Shown here piece by piece: positions 35,815 to 43,567 of a DNA stretch of 64,000 nucleotides. The position numbers and the translations under genes were made by a program. Numbering within the stretch: position 1 is the first letter of the stretch; every line of letters starts with the position of its first letter. Source of the DNA: Daejeonella sp. H1SJ63 (GTDB lineage Bacteria; Bacteroidota; Bacteroidia; Sphingobacteriales; Sphingobacteriaceae); the NCBI RefSeq assembly GCF_029360775.1, contig NZ_JARKMZ010000041.1, positions 46,439-110,438 of the forward strand, in the 5' to 3' direction. Below the pieces are notes generated by a model that was not told where the DNA came from, ran no database searches, and saw only the letters and a program-made list of their open reading frames with translations.

Positions 35815-37035
35815 TTGAATTTACCCCTTTTTATTGCGAAACGAATAACGTTTAACAGCAAGCGGACCTTTTCAAAGTTGATTGTGCGTATCGCCATTCT
35901 TGGGATCATGCTTGGGCTTGCGGTGATGATTCTGGCTGTGGCAATAGTAAAGGGTTTCAAATCAGAGATCAGGGAAAAAGTAAGGGGCTTTTCGGGGGAT
36001 ATTCAGATCACCAAGCTGGATCTTAATGCTTCATTTGAGAATTCGCCTTTCATCTTATCCACGGAAGTGATGGATAAGATCAGACAGGAAGCAGGAATTG
36101 CAGATGTGCAGGCAATTGCAACCAAGAATGGAATCATTAATGCGGGTGATGAAATTGAGGGAGTTGTACTTAAAGGTGTAGATAAAACATACAACTGGAC
36201 TTATTTTAATAAGATTCTTGTTTCAGGCAGAACCATCGATTTTTCGGATACGCTAAAGTCGCGTTCTCAAATTCTTATTTCAAAATATACGGCCGACAGG
36301 TTAAACTTAAAGGTTGGCGACGATTTTCTGATGTATTTCATTGAGAACTCTCTCCGAAAGCGAAAATTTCAAATTGCCGGTATTTATGATCTGGGAGTTG
36401 AAGAGGTAGATAAAGTTTTTGTAATCGGAGATATTGCCCTGATCAGAAGTCTCAATAATTGGAACTCATTGGAGGTGGGAGGATATGAACTTAGGGTCAG
36501 CAAATTCGATGAGCTTGAACCGGTAGCGGATAAGGTTTATGAGGATCTGGACATAGAACTGAAGTCGTATACCATTAAAGAGTATTATCCTGCAATTTTT
36601 GAGTGGCTTTCCCTGCTTGATGTAAATACTCAGGTAATACTTGTGCTGATGATAGCAGTTGCAGTTATCAATATGATTTCAGCATTACTGATCATGATTC
36701 TCGAACGAACTAATATGATCGGAATATTGAAAGCTCTTGGAAGCTCAAACTGGAGTGTTCGCAAGATATTTATGTACAATGCGGCGTATCTGATTGGATT
36801 AGGCCTGTTCCTCGGGAATGTTCTGGGTATAGGTTTAGGACTATTTCAACACTATACCCATTTTTTTACTCTGGATCAGGCTTCCTATTACATCAGTTTT
36901 GTTCCTGTACAACTCGATTTTCAGGACATTCTGCTTCTGAATGCCGGTACTCTGACAATCAGCTTGTTTGTTCTTTTGATTCCTTCAATGCTCGTTACCA
37001 GAATATCACCGCTTAAAGCAATTCGTTTTAAGTAG
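35815..37035 (+). CDS. FtsX/LolE-family ABC transporter permease
   Basis: 406 residues from a TTG start at 35815, chosen because the encoded MNLPLFIAKRITFNSKR is the usual N-terminus of Bacteroidota LolE-like proteins. Four membrane spans are visible: one near 24-47 (IVRIAILGIMLGLAVMILAVAIV), a large periplasmic MacB-PCD domain, then three C-terminal spans. These are TQVILVLMIAVAVINMISALLIMIL, NAAYLIGLGLFLGNVLGIGLGLF and LLNAGTLTISLFVLLIPSMLV. Such permeases pair with a LolD ATPase to extract lipoproteins or drive other envelope work. No ATPase gene is adjacent. Confidence 0.87.
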   Translation: MNLPLFIAKRITFNSKRTFSKLIVRIAILGIMLGLAVMILAVAIVKGFKSEIREKVRGFSGDIQITKLDLNASFENSPFILSTEVMDKIRQEAGIADVQAIATKNGIINAGDEIEGVVLKGVDKTYNWTYFNKILVSGRTIDFSDTLKSRSQILISKYTADRLNLKVGDDFLMYFIENSLRKRKFQIAGIYDLGVEEVDKVFVIGDIALIRSLNNWNSLEVGGYELRVSKFDELEPVADKVYEDLDIELKSYTIKEYYPAIFEWLSLLDVNTQVILVLMIAVAVINMISALLIMILERTNMIGILKALGSSNWSVRKIFMYNAAYLIGLGLFLGNVLGIGLGLFQHYTHFFTLDQASYYISFVPVQLDFQDILLLNAGTLTISLFVLLIPSMLVTRISPLKAIRFK

Positions 37036-37037
37036 TT

Positions 37038-37457
37038 TTAGAGCTTTTTCAATGATATCAGAGCACTCTTTGTTTCTGTATTTCCCAGTCTGGGATAGGG
37101 GTTTACTGCTTCTAAAGTCACTGAATATGCTGCATTATTTATCCGGATGGTATCCTGACGATTAAATTTAGTGCTGCATAATCCGATACAAAGTTCGCTG
37201 CCAGTAAATGAGCCTGTATTGTCTGTCATTTTTATTTTAACAATTGCATTGCCTAAAATAATGCAGAATGCATTTGCCGGACAACGGCTGTCATTAATTG
37301 ACTCGACCTTCAGTTGAAGACCGGTATTGCTGCCCGGAAGATTGATGGTTTCGTTTATTTTAAGCTCAAAAGGACCCTCAAATCTGGTATTGTCCTTGTC
37401 GCATGAAGCAAATAGAAGACCTGCTAAGCAAAGTATGGTAAGACTTATTTTTTTCAT
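37038..37457 (-). CDS. Small lipoprotein with conserved cysteines
   Basis: 139 residues. A lipobox-type signal LLFASC (Cys19) predicts lipid anchoring. The mature part has INDSRCPANAFCIILGNAIVKIKM, a Cys-x5-Cys-x3-GNA pattern seen in small Bacteroidota lipoproteins, and a second pair in ELCIGLCST; the four cysteines may form disulfides. No enzymatic motif is visible. It is the last gene of the minus-strand ECF sigma cluster, 68 bases after the preceding lipoprotein gene. Its stop is two bases from the convergent permease stop. Confidence 0.68.
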   Translation of the reverse strand: MKKISLTILCLAGLLFASCDKDNTRFEGPFELKINETINLPGSNTGLQLKVESINDSRCPANAFCIILGNAIVKIKMTDNTGSFTGSELCIGLCSTKFNRQDTIRINNAAYSVTLEAVNPYPRLGNTETKSALISLKKL

Positions 37458-37525
37458 GATTATTCTCTTTTAATTTATGGTCAAGCCGGAGCGATAAGAT
37501 AATTTGTAGCAGTACTTTTTATAGG

Positions 37526-37870
37526 TTAACCATTACTCTTCCAGATTAACTCGATCTTTCCTGTGAATTTTATTTCTTTCAGTTCGGATTCAGATAAATT
37601 GATCAGAGTACCGTTGCATAGGTATAACAAGGGAACGCTATTTATATTGGCTTCACAGCTTGATATAATAAATACAGTTTCCATATTATAGGATGATCTT
37701 GAAATGGTATAGCATTTGTTTTGCAAACTCAGTCTGCTGATTTCTACTTTGAGCCATGACAATTCATTTTTAGGATCATTTCCTCCGCATAATCGGGCTG
37801 CCTTTTCGCAGGAACTGAAAGAAAGCAAACCTGCTATAAAGACTGTAATCAGTATCGGATTCAATTTCAT
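37526..37870 (-). CDS. Small lipoprotein in the ECF sigma operon
   Basis: 114 residues. The signal ends in LLSFSSC (Cys21), a lipobox. The mature protein has four more cysteines (RLCGG, NKCYTI, ISSCEA, YLCNG) and a strand-rich pattern. I recognise no family. Its start shares one base with the stop of the anti-sigma-like barrel gene (37870), so it is translationally coupled to that gene. It may be a partner or surface-exposed component of the same system, but that is inference from operon position. Confidence 0.65.
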   Translation of the reverse strand: MKLNPILITVFIAGLLSFSSCEKAARLCGGNDPKNELSWLKVEISRLSLQNKCYTISRSSYNMETVFIISSCEANINSVPLLYLCNGTLINLSESELKEIKFTGKIELIWKSNG

Positions 37871-39126
37871 TATTGTTTCTTAGCTGTATTAAAATTCATT
37901 TTAACATTTATACCTGATGAACCGAATCTGAGATTTTCACTGCCCAGTCCGCCAAGCGGGTATTTAATAAAGGGCTCAATGCCGATGCTTTGGTTCTTGC
38001 CAATTTTGGTAGTAAATCCAAAAGATAGATTAACTGTTCTCATCAGATCAAAATGATTGAGCTTTTTACTGACCACCTGCTCATCCTGACTGAAGGAAGC
38101 ACCAATCATCGAGTTGAAATTGCTGAAGCTGATTGCATAACGTTCATTCAGATAGGTTCCTGAGCTTAGTCCGGCTTGAATGTAGGTGCTGTTTTCCCCG
38201 GGGCTAAAAGAATATTTCAGGTTCACCGGAATATCCAGATTCAGAAGCTCAGCCTGATAATTACTTACGGATATCAGTGTACTTGTTGCAAACGCTGAAG
38301 AGGGTTGAAACGACCCGTATGCATTTGAAGGTGTATCTTCATTATAAGTCAGGCTGTTTTTACTCAGATTGATTCCTGTTGAAAGTTTTAAACGATTATT
38401 GATTCTGAAGTCAGATGAAAATCCGGCACCAAGGTTTATATTACTTTCACTGCCCTCGGCATAATTAATAAAAGAACCGGCATAAAGACCCAACACAATA
38501 TTTTTATCCCGGTTTTTAGGTGATTTTAATCTTTTTTCTTTTGTATCCTTCGTCTCAAAATTATTCAGCTGAATCTGAGGTTTAACCTCTCCAATGTTTT
38601 TTTGAGCAAGCACCATGGTATCAGATTTTTCTTCCTGATCAGGTTCTGATAAATTGCTTAATAAGGGTTTGTTTTCTTTGTGGTTGTCTTCTAACTCCGG
38701 TTTTTCTTTTACAGCAAACAAATTTGTAGTTGATATAATGTTCTGACTTGCCCGATTTTGGTTCCTGTTTATTACCAAAGCATATTTAACATCTGTAATT
38801 ACTTTTTCTGAAGCAACAGTATCAGTTATTTCATTGTTTAATGGTAATTCTTCTGATTTTACACTGTCATCAGACCTTGCCGGAGAAGAAAAACTCCTGT
38901 CAGCAAATATTGTTTCCTGCTTTTGATCGTCTTTGTAAAGAAAGAACAAAGAGGTCAGTATCATGATTGCTGCCGCTGAGCTGAACCAGAATAATAAAGG
39001 CCTTCTGTTAGTTTCCGGATACTTTTTTCTGAGTTCCTGCCACCCCTGATCGGCAGCAGGATCATCAAAGTTGTCGAAAACCTCGCGGATTTTATCTGCG
39101 ATTCTTTGATCTTCTGTTTTTTTCAT
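37870..39126 (-). CDS. Membrane-anchored protein with anti-sigma-like N-terminus and barrel-like C-terminus
   Basis: 418 residues in three parts. Residues 1-42 are a charged helical cytoplasmic segment (EDQRIADKIREVFDNFDDPAADQGWQELRKKYPE). A single membrane span follows near 44-62 (LLFWFSSAAAIMILTSLFFLY), then a low-complexity polar linker to about 200. The C-terminal part (about 205-418) looks like an outer-membrane-beta-barrel domain (VLGLYAGSFINYAEG, LGAGFSSDFRINNRLKLSTGINLS) ending in a strand. Position right after the ECF sigma gene with a four-base ATGA overlap makes an anti-sigma role likely. An inner-membrane anchor joined to a barrel-type domain is odd. Confidence 0.72.
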   Translation of the reverse strand: MKKTEDQRIADKIREVFDNFDDPAADQGWQELRKKYPETNRRPLLFWFSSAAAIMILTSLFFLYKDDQKQETIFADRSFSSPARSDDSVKSEELPLNNEITDTVASEKVITDVKYALVINRNQNRASQNIISTTNLFAVKEKPELEDNHKENKPLLSNLSEPDQEEKSDTMVLAQKNIGEVKPQIQLNNFETKDTKEKRLKSPKNRDKNIVLGLYAGSFINYAEGSESNINLGAGFSSDFRINNRLKLSTGINLSKNSLTYNEDTPSNAYGSFQPSSAFATSTLISVSNYQAELLNLDIPVNLKYSFSPGENSTYIQAGLSSGTYLNERYAISFSNFNSMIGASFSQDEQVVSKKLNHFDLMRTVNLSFGFTTKIGKNQSIGIEPFIKYPLGGLGSENLRFGSSGINVKMNFNTAKKQ

Positions 39127-39671
39127 ACCATTGATTCTAATCTGCAGGCTTCTCTTAATTTATCCTTTGCCCGGCTTAAATTAACCCGGGAAGTACCTGC
39201 AGGAATTTGCAGTATTTCTCCAATTTCTTCATGTGAATACCCATCGATCTCATACATATTAAACACAGTACGCTGTATATAGGATAGTTTGTTCATCAAT
39301 GATAAAATATCCCTTGCGTTCATATTTTCAAGAACCTGAGCTTCATAACCAATTTCTGAAGCCTCATCCAGTTCACTCTGATGCATGTATTTTGTATCTT
39401 TTCTTATCCTGTCCAAGGCCGTATTAACCACAATCCGCTTTAGCCAGGGTTTAAAACTTTGTACATTATTAATGTTTCCGATTGAACGGAATACCTTAAT
39501 AAATGCATCATTAATTACCTCAAGAGTATCTTCTCTGTCTGATAAGTAACGCATCCCAACACCCATAGCAAAGCCGAAGAAATGCTTGTATAGCCTTTCC
39601 TGTTGCTTTAAATTGCCATTTTTGCATTCCTGAATGAGCTCTTCTTCAGAAATGGAGGGTGGTTTCAGCAT
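39123..39671 (-). CDS. ECF-type RNA polymerase sigma factor
   Basis: 182 residues. Region 2 is visible as LYKHFFGFAMGVGMRYLSDREDTLEVINDAFIKVFRSI with the following FKPWLKRIVVNTALDRIRK. Region 4 is LSYIQRTVFNMYEIDGYSHEEIGEILQIPAGTSRVNLSRAKDKLREA, a typical helix-turn-helix. It directs RNA polymerase to a specific envelope-related regulon. It sits between a lipoprotein-like gene (3 bases upstream) and the membrane-anchored putative anti-sigma (four-base overlap downstream). The signal is unknown. Confidence 0.93.
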   Translation of the reverse strand: MLKPPSISEEELIQECKNGNLKQQERLYKHFFGFAMGVGMRYLSDREDTLEVINDAFIKVFRSIGNINNVQSFKPWLKRIVVNTALDRIRKDTKYMHQSELDEASEIGYEAQVLENMNARDILSLMNKLSYIQRTVFNMYEIDGYSHEEIGEILQIPAGTSRVNLSRAKDKLREACRLESMV

Positions 39672-39674
39672 TCG

Positions 39675-40223
39675 TTAGTTTATTCTCTTCAATCTGTATT
39701 GGTATAATCCATTTGTTGTATTACAGGATGAGCAAAGTTCAAAATTACGTGTCAGAATCAGACTGTCATTTTTAACTTCATATCTGTAATTTCCATTAAG
39801 GATCATATTCCAGTCGAAATCTGCTGTCCATACCCTTTCATCCTGAAACTGAACTATGTTATTACTCAACACAGAGTATTTTCCGGTGCCACCGGCAGGA
39901 ATGCGCCCCGTACTACCTGTCGAGGTATACTCTTTGCCATTCAGAATAACCGATACCTCTTCAGCACTTTTTGTAATTTGTGTTCCACCGGCAGGTATAT
40001 AATAGAAAAAGCCTTTATAACTTCCGTCAAGAACCACCAGATTCAGCTTTTCGGAGCAGGCACCCAGGAGAGTGATGACACTAAAAAAAATGATGAGACT
40101 AAAGTGTCTGGCACGATCAGTTTGGCCGGAATCATGAATCGGGTATTCTGGACTGCCCGGACTTTTTTGGGAAAGATTGTTTGTCTGATGAATATTCTTA
40201 TTTAACATGTCTGAACGTTTCAT
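39675..40223 (-). CDS. Lipoprotein-like protein leading the ECF sigma operon
   Basis: 182 residues as an open frame. About 45 hydrophilic residues precede a hydrophobic stretch SLIIFFSVITLLGAC whose Cys fits a lipobox. The mature part has LDGSYKGFFYYIPAGGTQI, VSVILNGKEYTSTGS and a C-terminal pair CSSC, giving a lipocalin-like strand-rich look. I found no start codon closer to the signal sequence, so either the N-region is unusually long or a start was lost. An eight-base T-run on the coding strand lies just at the signal and could hide an indel. It ends 3 bases before the sigma gene, so it is probably co-transcribed. Confidence 0.55.
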   Translation of the reverse strand: MKRSDMLNKNIHQTNNLSQKSPGSPEYPIHDSGQTDRARHFSLIIFFSVITLLGACSEKLNLVVLDGSYKGFFYYIPAGGTQITKSAEEVSVILNGKEYTSTGSTGRIPAGGTGKYSVLSNNIVQFQDERVWTADFDWNMILNGNYRYEVKNDSLILTRNFELCSSCNTTNGLYQYRLKRIN

Positions 40224-40327
40224 TATACAGCATTTACATATATAAGACGTAAGCAGTATTCAGAATGCAACAGCAGGGATAAAAAAAATACGAAAAATTT
40301 GCGGTTTAAGTGCTCGCCAGACCGGGC

Positions 40328-41134
40328 TTAATGATTTTTTGCTTCGTTCCAGAATATATCCATTTCAGACAAGGTCATATCTTTCAGATTTTTCCCCTGT
40401 TCTTTAGCCTTATTCTCAAGATATTGAAAGCGTTTGATGAACTTTTTATTGGTTCTTTCAAGAGCATCTTCAGGATTAATATCAATGAACCGGGCATAAT
40501 TGATTAAAGAGAACAGCAGGTCGCCGAATTCAGATTCTGCTTTTTCCTTATCTATGGCCTTGTTTTCGGTAGTATTGAATTCATCTCTGAACTCTCTGAG
40601 CTCTTCTTCAACCTTATCCCATACCTGCGATTTTTCTTCCCAGTCGAAACCAACGCCACGGGCCTTTTCCTGAATTCTTGAAGCCTTTATTAAGGCCGGT
40701 AAAGAAAGAGGGACACCTTCAAGTACAGATTTATTTCCTTCCTTAAGTTTCAGTTGTTCCCAATTACGTTTTACCTCGGCTTCATCAGCAACGCTGATAT
40801 CACCGTAAATATGCGGATGACGATGGATCAGCTTTTCACAAATGCCGTTCAGTACATCAACAATGGTGAATGCATTGCTTTCAGATGCAATGCGGGTATA
40901 AAATACCAGATGAAGCATAATGTCGCCGATCTCTTTTTTGATCTCATCCATATTCCCATCCAGAATGGAATCTGAAAGCTCATAGGTCTCCTCAATCGTC
41001 AGATGCCTCAGGGTTTCCATTGTTTGCTTTTTATCCCATGGGCATTGTTCTCTGAGCGTATTCATGATGGTTAGCAAACGCTCAAAAGCTGAGGCAGGAT
41101 CGGATGCAGCAGGAGGGATGGGATTGATTGGCAT
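40328..41134 (-). CDS. mazG: MazG nucleoside triphosphate pyrophosphohydrolase
   Basis: 268 residues with two MazG-like all-alpha units. The first has CPWDKKQTMETLRHLTIEETYELSDSILDGNMDEIKKEIGDIMLHLVFY, with the metal-binding Glu/Asp pattern. The second has KVEEELREFRDEFN...EKAESEFGDLLFSLINYAR. It hydrolyses non-canonical and excess NTPs to NMP and PPi, acting as a house-cleaning enzyme, and in E. coli modulates the stringent response. The 39-base gap to mnmD upstream on the same strand suggests co-transcription with the following two genes. Confidence 0.94.
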   Translation of the reverse strand: MPINPIPPAASDPASAFERLLTIMNTLREQCPWDKKQTMETLRHLTIEETYELSDSILDGNMDEIKKEIGDIMLHLVFYTRIASESNAFTIVDVLNGICEKLIHRHPHIYGDISVADEAEVKRNWEQLKLKEGNKSVLEGVPLSLPALIKASRIQEKARGVGFDWEEKSQVWDKVEEELREFRDEFNTTENKAIDKEKAESEFGDLLFSLINYARFIDINPEDALERTNKKFIKRFQYLENKAKEQGKNLKDMTLSEMDIFWNEAKNH

Positions 41135-41173
41135 AGGGCTTAAATTTATCTGCCAAAAATAAGCTTTTGTTCT

Positions 41174-41848
41174 TTAGGATTTAACTGCCCTGAGCATCTC
41201 CCGCTTTCCGGGTGCTCCGGGTGCTTTTTCAATACTGAACCCAATGCTTTTCATTGTTCTTTTTAGTTCGCCGGTAATAGCATAGGTAACAAATATACCT
41301 CCGGGTTTTAAATAGTTGCAGAGGTGTGAAAGTGATTCAATAGTCCACATTTCAGGCTGATGAATTGCTGCAAATGCATCGAAATATACCACATCAAACA
41401 AATGCTCTGATCTGAAGTTCATCAAGGTAGAATTGGCTATGAATAATGAGCGATCCGGGTTGATCTGAACTGGTTTGCTTAATGCCGCAGGATAATTTTT
41501 GAGGAAAGATTCCCATACCTCAGGAGAAACATAGTCATTATATCCGGTTTCGGTGATCATTTTTTCATCAAGCGGATAGGCTTCAATACCGGTATAATGT
41601 ATGGGGATATCATTTTTTGTGCAATAATCAGCAGTAACAAGAAAATTCAGGCCTGTGCCGAATCCAACTTCAAGTATTGAAGCTTTGTTTGCTTTATTCT
41701 TGTCGAGGTAAAATAATAGTCCCGATTTCAGAAATACATGAATGCTTTCCTGCAATGCCCCATGTCTGGAATGATAATGCTCTCCAACTTTTTCATTAAA
41801 AAGGGTTTTGGAACCATCGGCAGTTAGTACAAAGCTTAGATGAGTCAT
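41174..41848 (-). CDS. mnmD: tRNA 5-methylaminomethyl-2-thiouridine methyltransferase MnmD
   Basis: 224 residues. The SAM-binding motif EVGFGTGLNFL near residue 62, preceded by the family opener (TADGSKTLFNEKVGEHYHSRHGALQES), and the catalytic-side VVYFDAFAAIHQPEMWTIESL are typical of the DUF752/MnmD family. KPGGIFVTYAITGELKRTMKSIGF follows. It methylates the wobble uridine of certain tRNAs as the last step of mnm5s2U formation. In E. coli the activity is fused to the MnmC oxidase domain; here, as in many Bacteroidota, it stands alone. It is 7 bases downstream of the rhodanese gene. Confidence 0.9.
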   Translation of the reverse strand: MTHLSFVLTADGSKTLFNEKVGEHYHSRHGALQESIHVFLKSGLLFYLDKNKANKASILEVGFGTGLNFLVTADYCTKNDIPIHYTGIEAYPLDEKMITETGYNDYVSPEVWESFLKNYPAALSKPVQINPDRSLFIANSTLMNFRSEHLFDVVYFDAFAAIHQPEMWTIESLSHLCNYLKPGGIFVTYAITGELKRTMKSIGFSIEKAPGAPGKREMLRAVKS

Positions 41849-41855
41849 CGGCGAA

Positions 41856-42356
41856 TTAATTTACTTTGGTGCCGCGCTCTACCCAGCGACTCCATTCCTT
41901 GCTAAAAGTATGAATCTCTGAGGTTTGCACCCCGTTTTTTTTATAAACAGGATGACCCTGATTAACCCATTCAAAAATTCCGCCATGAAGGTTAAAAACG
42001 TTTTTGTAACCTGCTTCTATCAGTTTTTCAGCAATTTTATCACTTCGGCTGCCAACCGAGCAGTAAACAACTATGGTTGATGTTTGAGGAATATCATAGA
42101 TTTTTCGCATATCAAACCAGAAATAACCTACTTTTCGGGCATTTTTCAGGTGACTTACTTCATATTCTTCCTCTTCACGGGTATCAAGAATATACAGATT
42201 ATGCTTATCGAGTTTTAAAAAATCCTTAATTGAAATAAGAGGAGTAGTGTTTTTCTGATACAGGCTATCAAGCATTTGCCGGAATTCCGGATTTTTGATT
42301 TGTGCATTAAGACCTGTACTCAGAAAACAAATTAGGATCAGAAAATATTTACGCAT
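41856..42356 (-). CDS. Exported single-domain rhodanese
   Basis: 166 residues with a signal peptide (about 1-18, ending LNAQ). The rhodanese fold has LYILDTREEEEYEVSHLKNARKVGY and the active-site loop VVYCSVGSRSDKIAEKL, with catalytic Cys followed by the six-residue loop (CSVGSRS). GYKNVFNLHGGIFEWVNQGHPV completes the C-terminal signature. It could transfer sulfur or sense thiols in the periplasm; the actual substrate is unknown. Seven bases separate it from mnmD, a tRNA thiouridine-pathway methyltransferase, but the export signal argues against a role in tRNA thiolation. Confidence 0.87.
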   Translation of the reverse strand: MRKYFLILICFLSTGLNAQIKNPEFRQMLDSLYQKNTTPLISIKDFLKLDKHNLYILDTREEEEYEVSHLKNARKVGYFWFDMRKIYDIPQTSTIVVYCSVGSRSDKIAEKLIEAGYKNVFNLHGGIFEWVNQGHPVYKKNGVQTSEIHTFSKEWSRWVERGTKVN

Positions 42357-42544
42357 ACAAAGTCTATAACGTTCTAAGGGTTCCGGAATTACTCAGAGTG
42401 ATTTTTTTACTGAACAAAAATCAATTGGTCGTAAAGCTTTAATTGTTGCTTCACTGATACAAATGTATCAATATTCAGTTTTTTTAATAGCTGATTAGTA
42501 TATGTCAAGCCTAAAAATAGAAATTCCGGGTGAAGCTCAGCGGA

Positions 42545-43498
42545 TTAATTTTTGAACATTTGGGTAATCATTAAACCGTGATGCCCGGCATCCATAACTC
42601 CAATTCCTATATGCGTAAATGTTTTGTTCAGAATATTGGCTTTATGGACGGGGGAAGACATCAATCCATCATGCGCCTGCATTGTATTTTCTGCAAGAGC
42701 CAGATTTTCACCGGCTAATCTGTATTCGATTCCTTCAATTTTAAGTCTGTCGTATGTGTTTTTTCCTTCAGGTGAATAATGTGAAAAATAAGCTCTTTTC
42801 AGCATGTCTGCAGAATGTATTCGTGCTGCATTTGAAAGTTCCTCATCAAACTGAAGAAAATTCAGACCATTTCGCTCCCGCTCCTGATTGACCATGGATA
42901 ACATTTCTTTTTCCAGATCTTTCCTTTCGATGCCTGTGGTTGAACCGAAAGGCAGGCTGATAATTTCTTTCTCTTTCGGATATATGGTTATACTCCTGCC
43001 AAAATAATAGCCAAGCTTATTCAAAGTACTGTCAATTACATTATGCCGGTTGCCGGTATAATTATTCCATTGAGATGCAATCAGGCTGCTTTCAACTTCC
43101 TGAGATGTAATTTTGGATGGATATGATCTGAGCATCAATGACAGTACTGCAGCATAGAATAATCCGGATACCAGCCCGGGTAGCAGACCTGCAGATTTGT
43201 TGATTTTATTTCTATGCAGTTCTTCAGGGAATTTTGCTGAACATTGATCGAAAGAGTGATATATAAAACGACTTGAAATTGCCAGCAGAACAATAAAGCC
43301 CAAAGGCCTTATCCAGGGCTCATTGATATCTGAGATATGTTCAATCAGTCTTGCAATGAGTTCGGAGGAAAGGAAAATGGCAAGTATGCTTATTGTCCAG
43401 ATCAAAATGCCGGCAATAGAATGAATAAACCCTCTCTGCCATCCCAGCCTGGTGGCCAGAGCAATAATGAATATCATTAAAATATCGATCAGGTTCAT
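42545..43498 (-). CDS. CvpA membrane domain fused to a CAP/SCP domain
   Basis: 317 residues. The N-terminal half (about 1-125) has four hydrophobic spans in the CvpA (colicin V production) pattern, starting NLIDILMIFIIALATRLGWQRGFIHSIAGI. The C-terminal part (about 185-317) is a cysteine-rich-secretory/PR-1-type CAP domain with NQERERNGLNFLQFDEELSNAARIHSADM, FSHYSPEGKNTYDRL, AGENLA, SPVHKANILNKTFTHIGIGV. CAP domains are extracytoplasmic, so the protein probably displays one in the periplasm. A strong hairpin with a T-run ends only 8 bases before its ATG. Confidence 0.85.
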   Translation of the reverse strand: MNLIDILMIFIIALATRLGWQRGFIHSIAGILIWTISILAIFLSSELIARLIEHISDINEPWIRPLGFIVLLAISSRFIYHSFDQCSAKFPEELHRNKINKSAGLLPGLVSGLFYAAVLSLMLRSYPSKITSQEVESSLIASQWNNYTGNRHNVIDSTLNKLGYYFGRSITIYPKEKEIISLPFGSTTGIERKDLEKEMLSMVNQERERNGLNFLQFDEELSNAARIHSADMLKRAYFSHYSPEGKNTYDRLKIEGIEYRLAGENLALAENTMQAHDGLMSSPVHKANILNKTFTHIGIGVMDAGHHGLMITQMFKN

Positions 43499-43506
43499 TG
43501 CAGTAT

Positions 43507-43544
43507 AAAAAAGGCCTTTGTTTGAAATTACACAAACAAAGGCC
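43507..43544 (-). terminator. Terminator of the M13 peptidase gene, in the cvpA-CAP leader
   Basis: Perfect twelve-base arms (43533-43544 and 43513-43524) around an eight-base loop, followed on the minus strand by six T. It begins 24 bases after the M13 stop and ends 8 bases before the CvpA-CAP ATG. Confidence 0.9.
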
Positions 43545-43567
43545 CTGATTCATAAAATTAAAAAATA

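Noticed and set aside
40100..40125. Sigma-54-like TGGCACG inside the ECF sigma operon
   Set aside because: It lies in coding sequence and the -12 element is missing at the required spacing.
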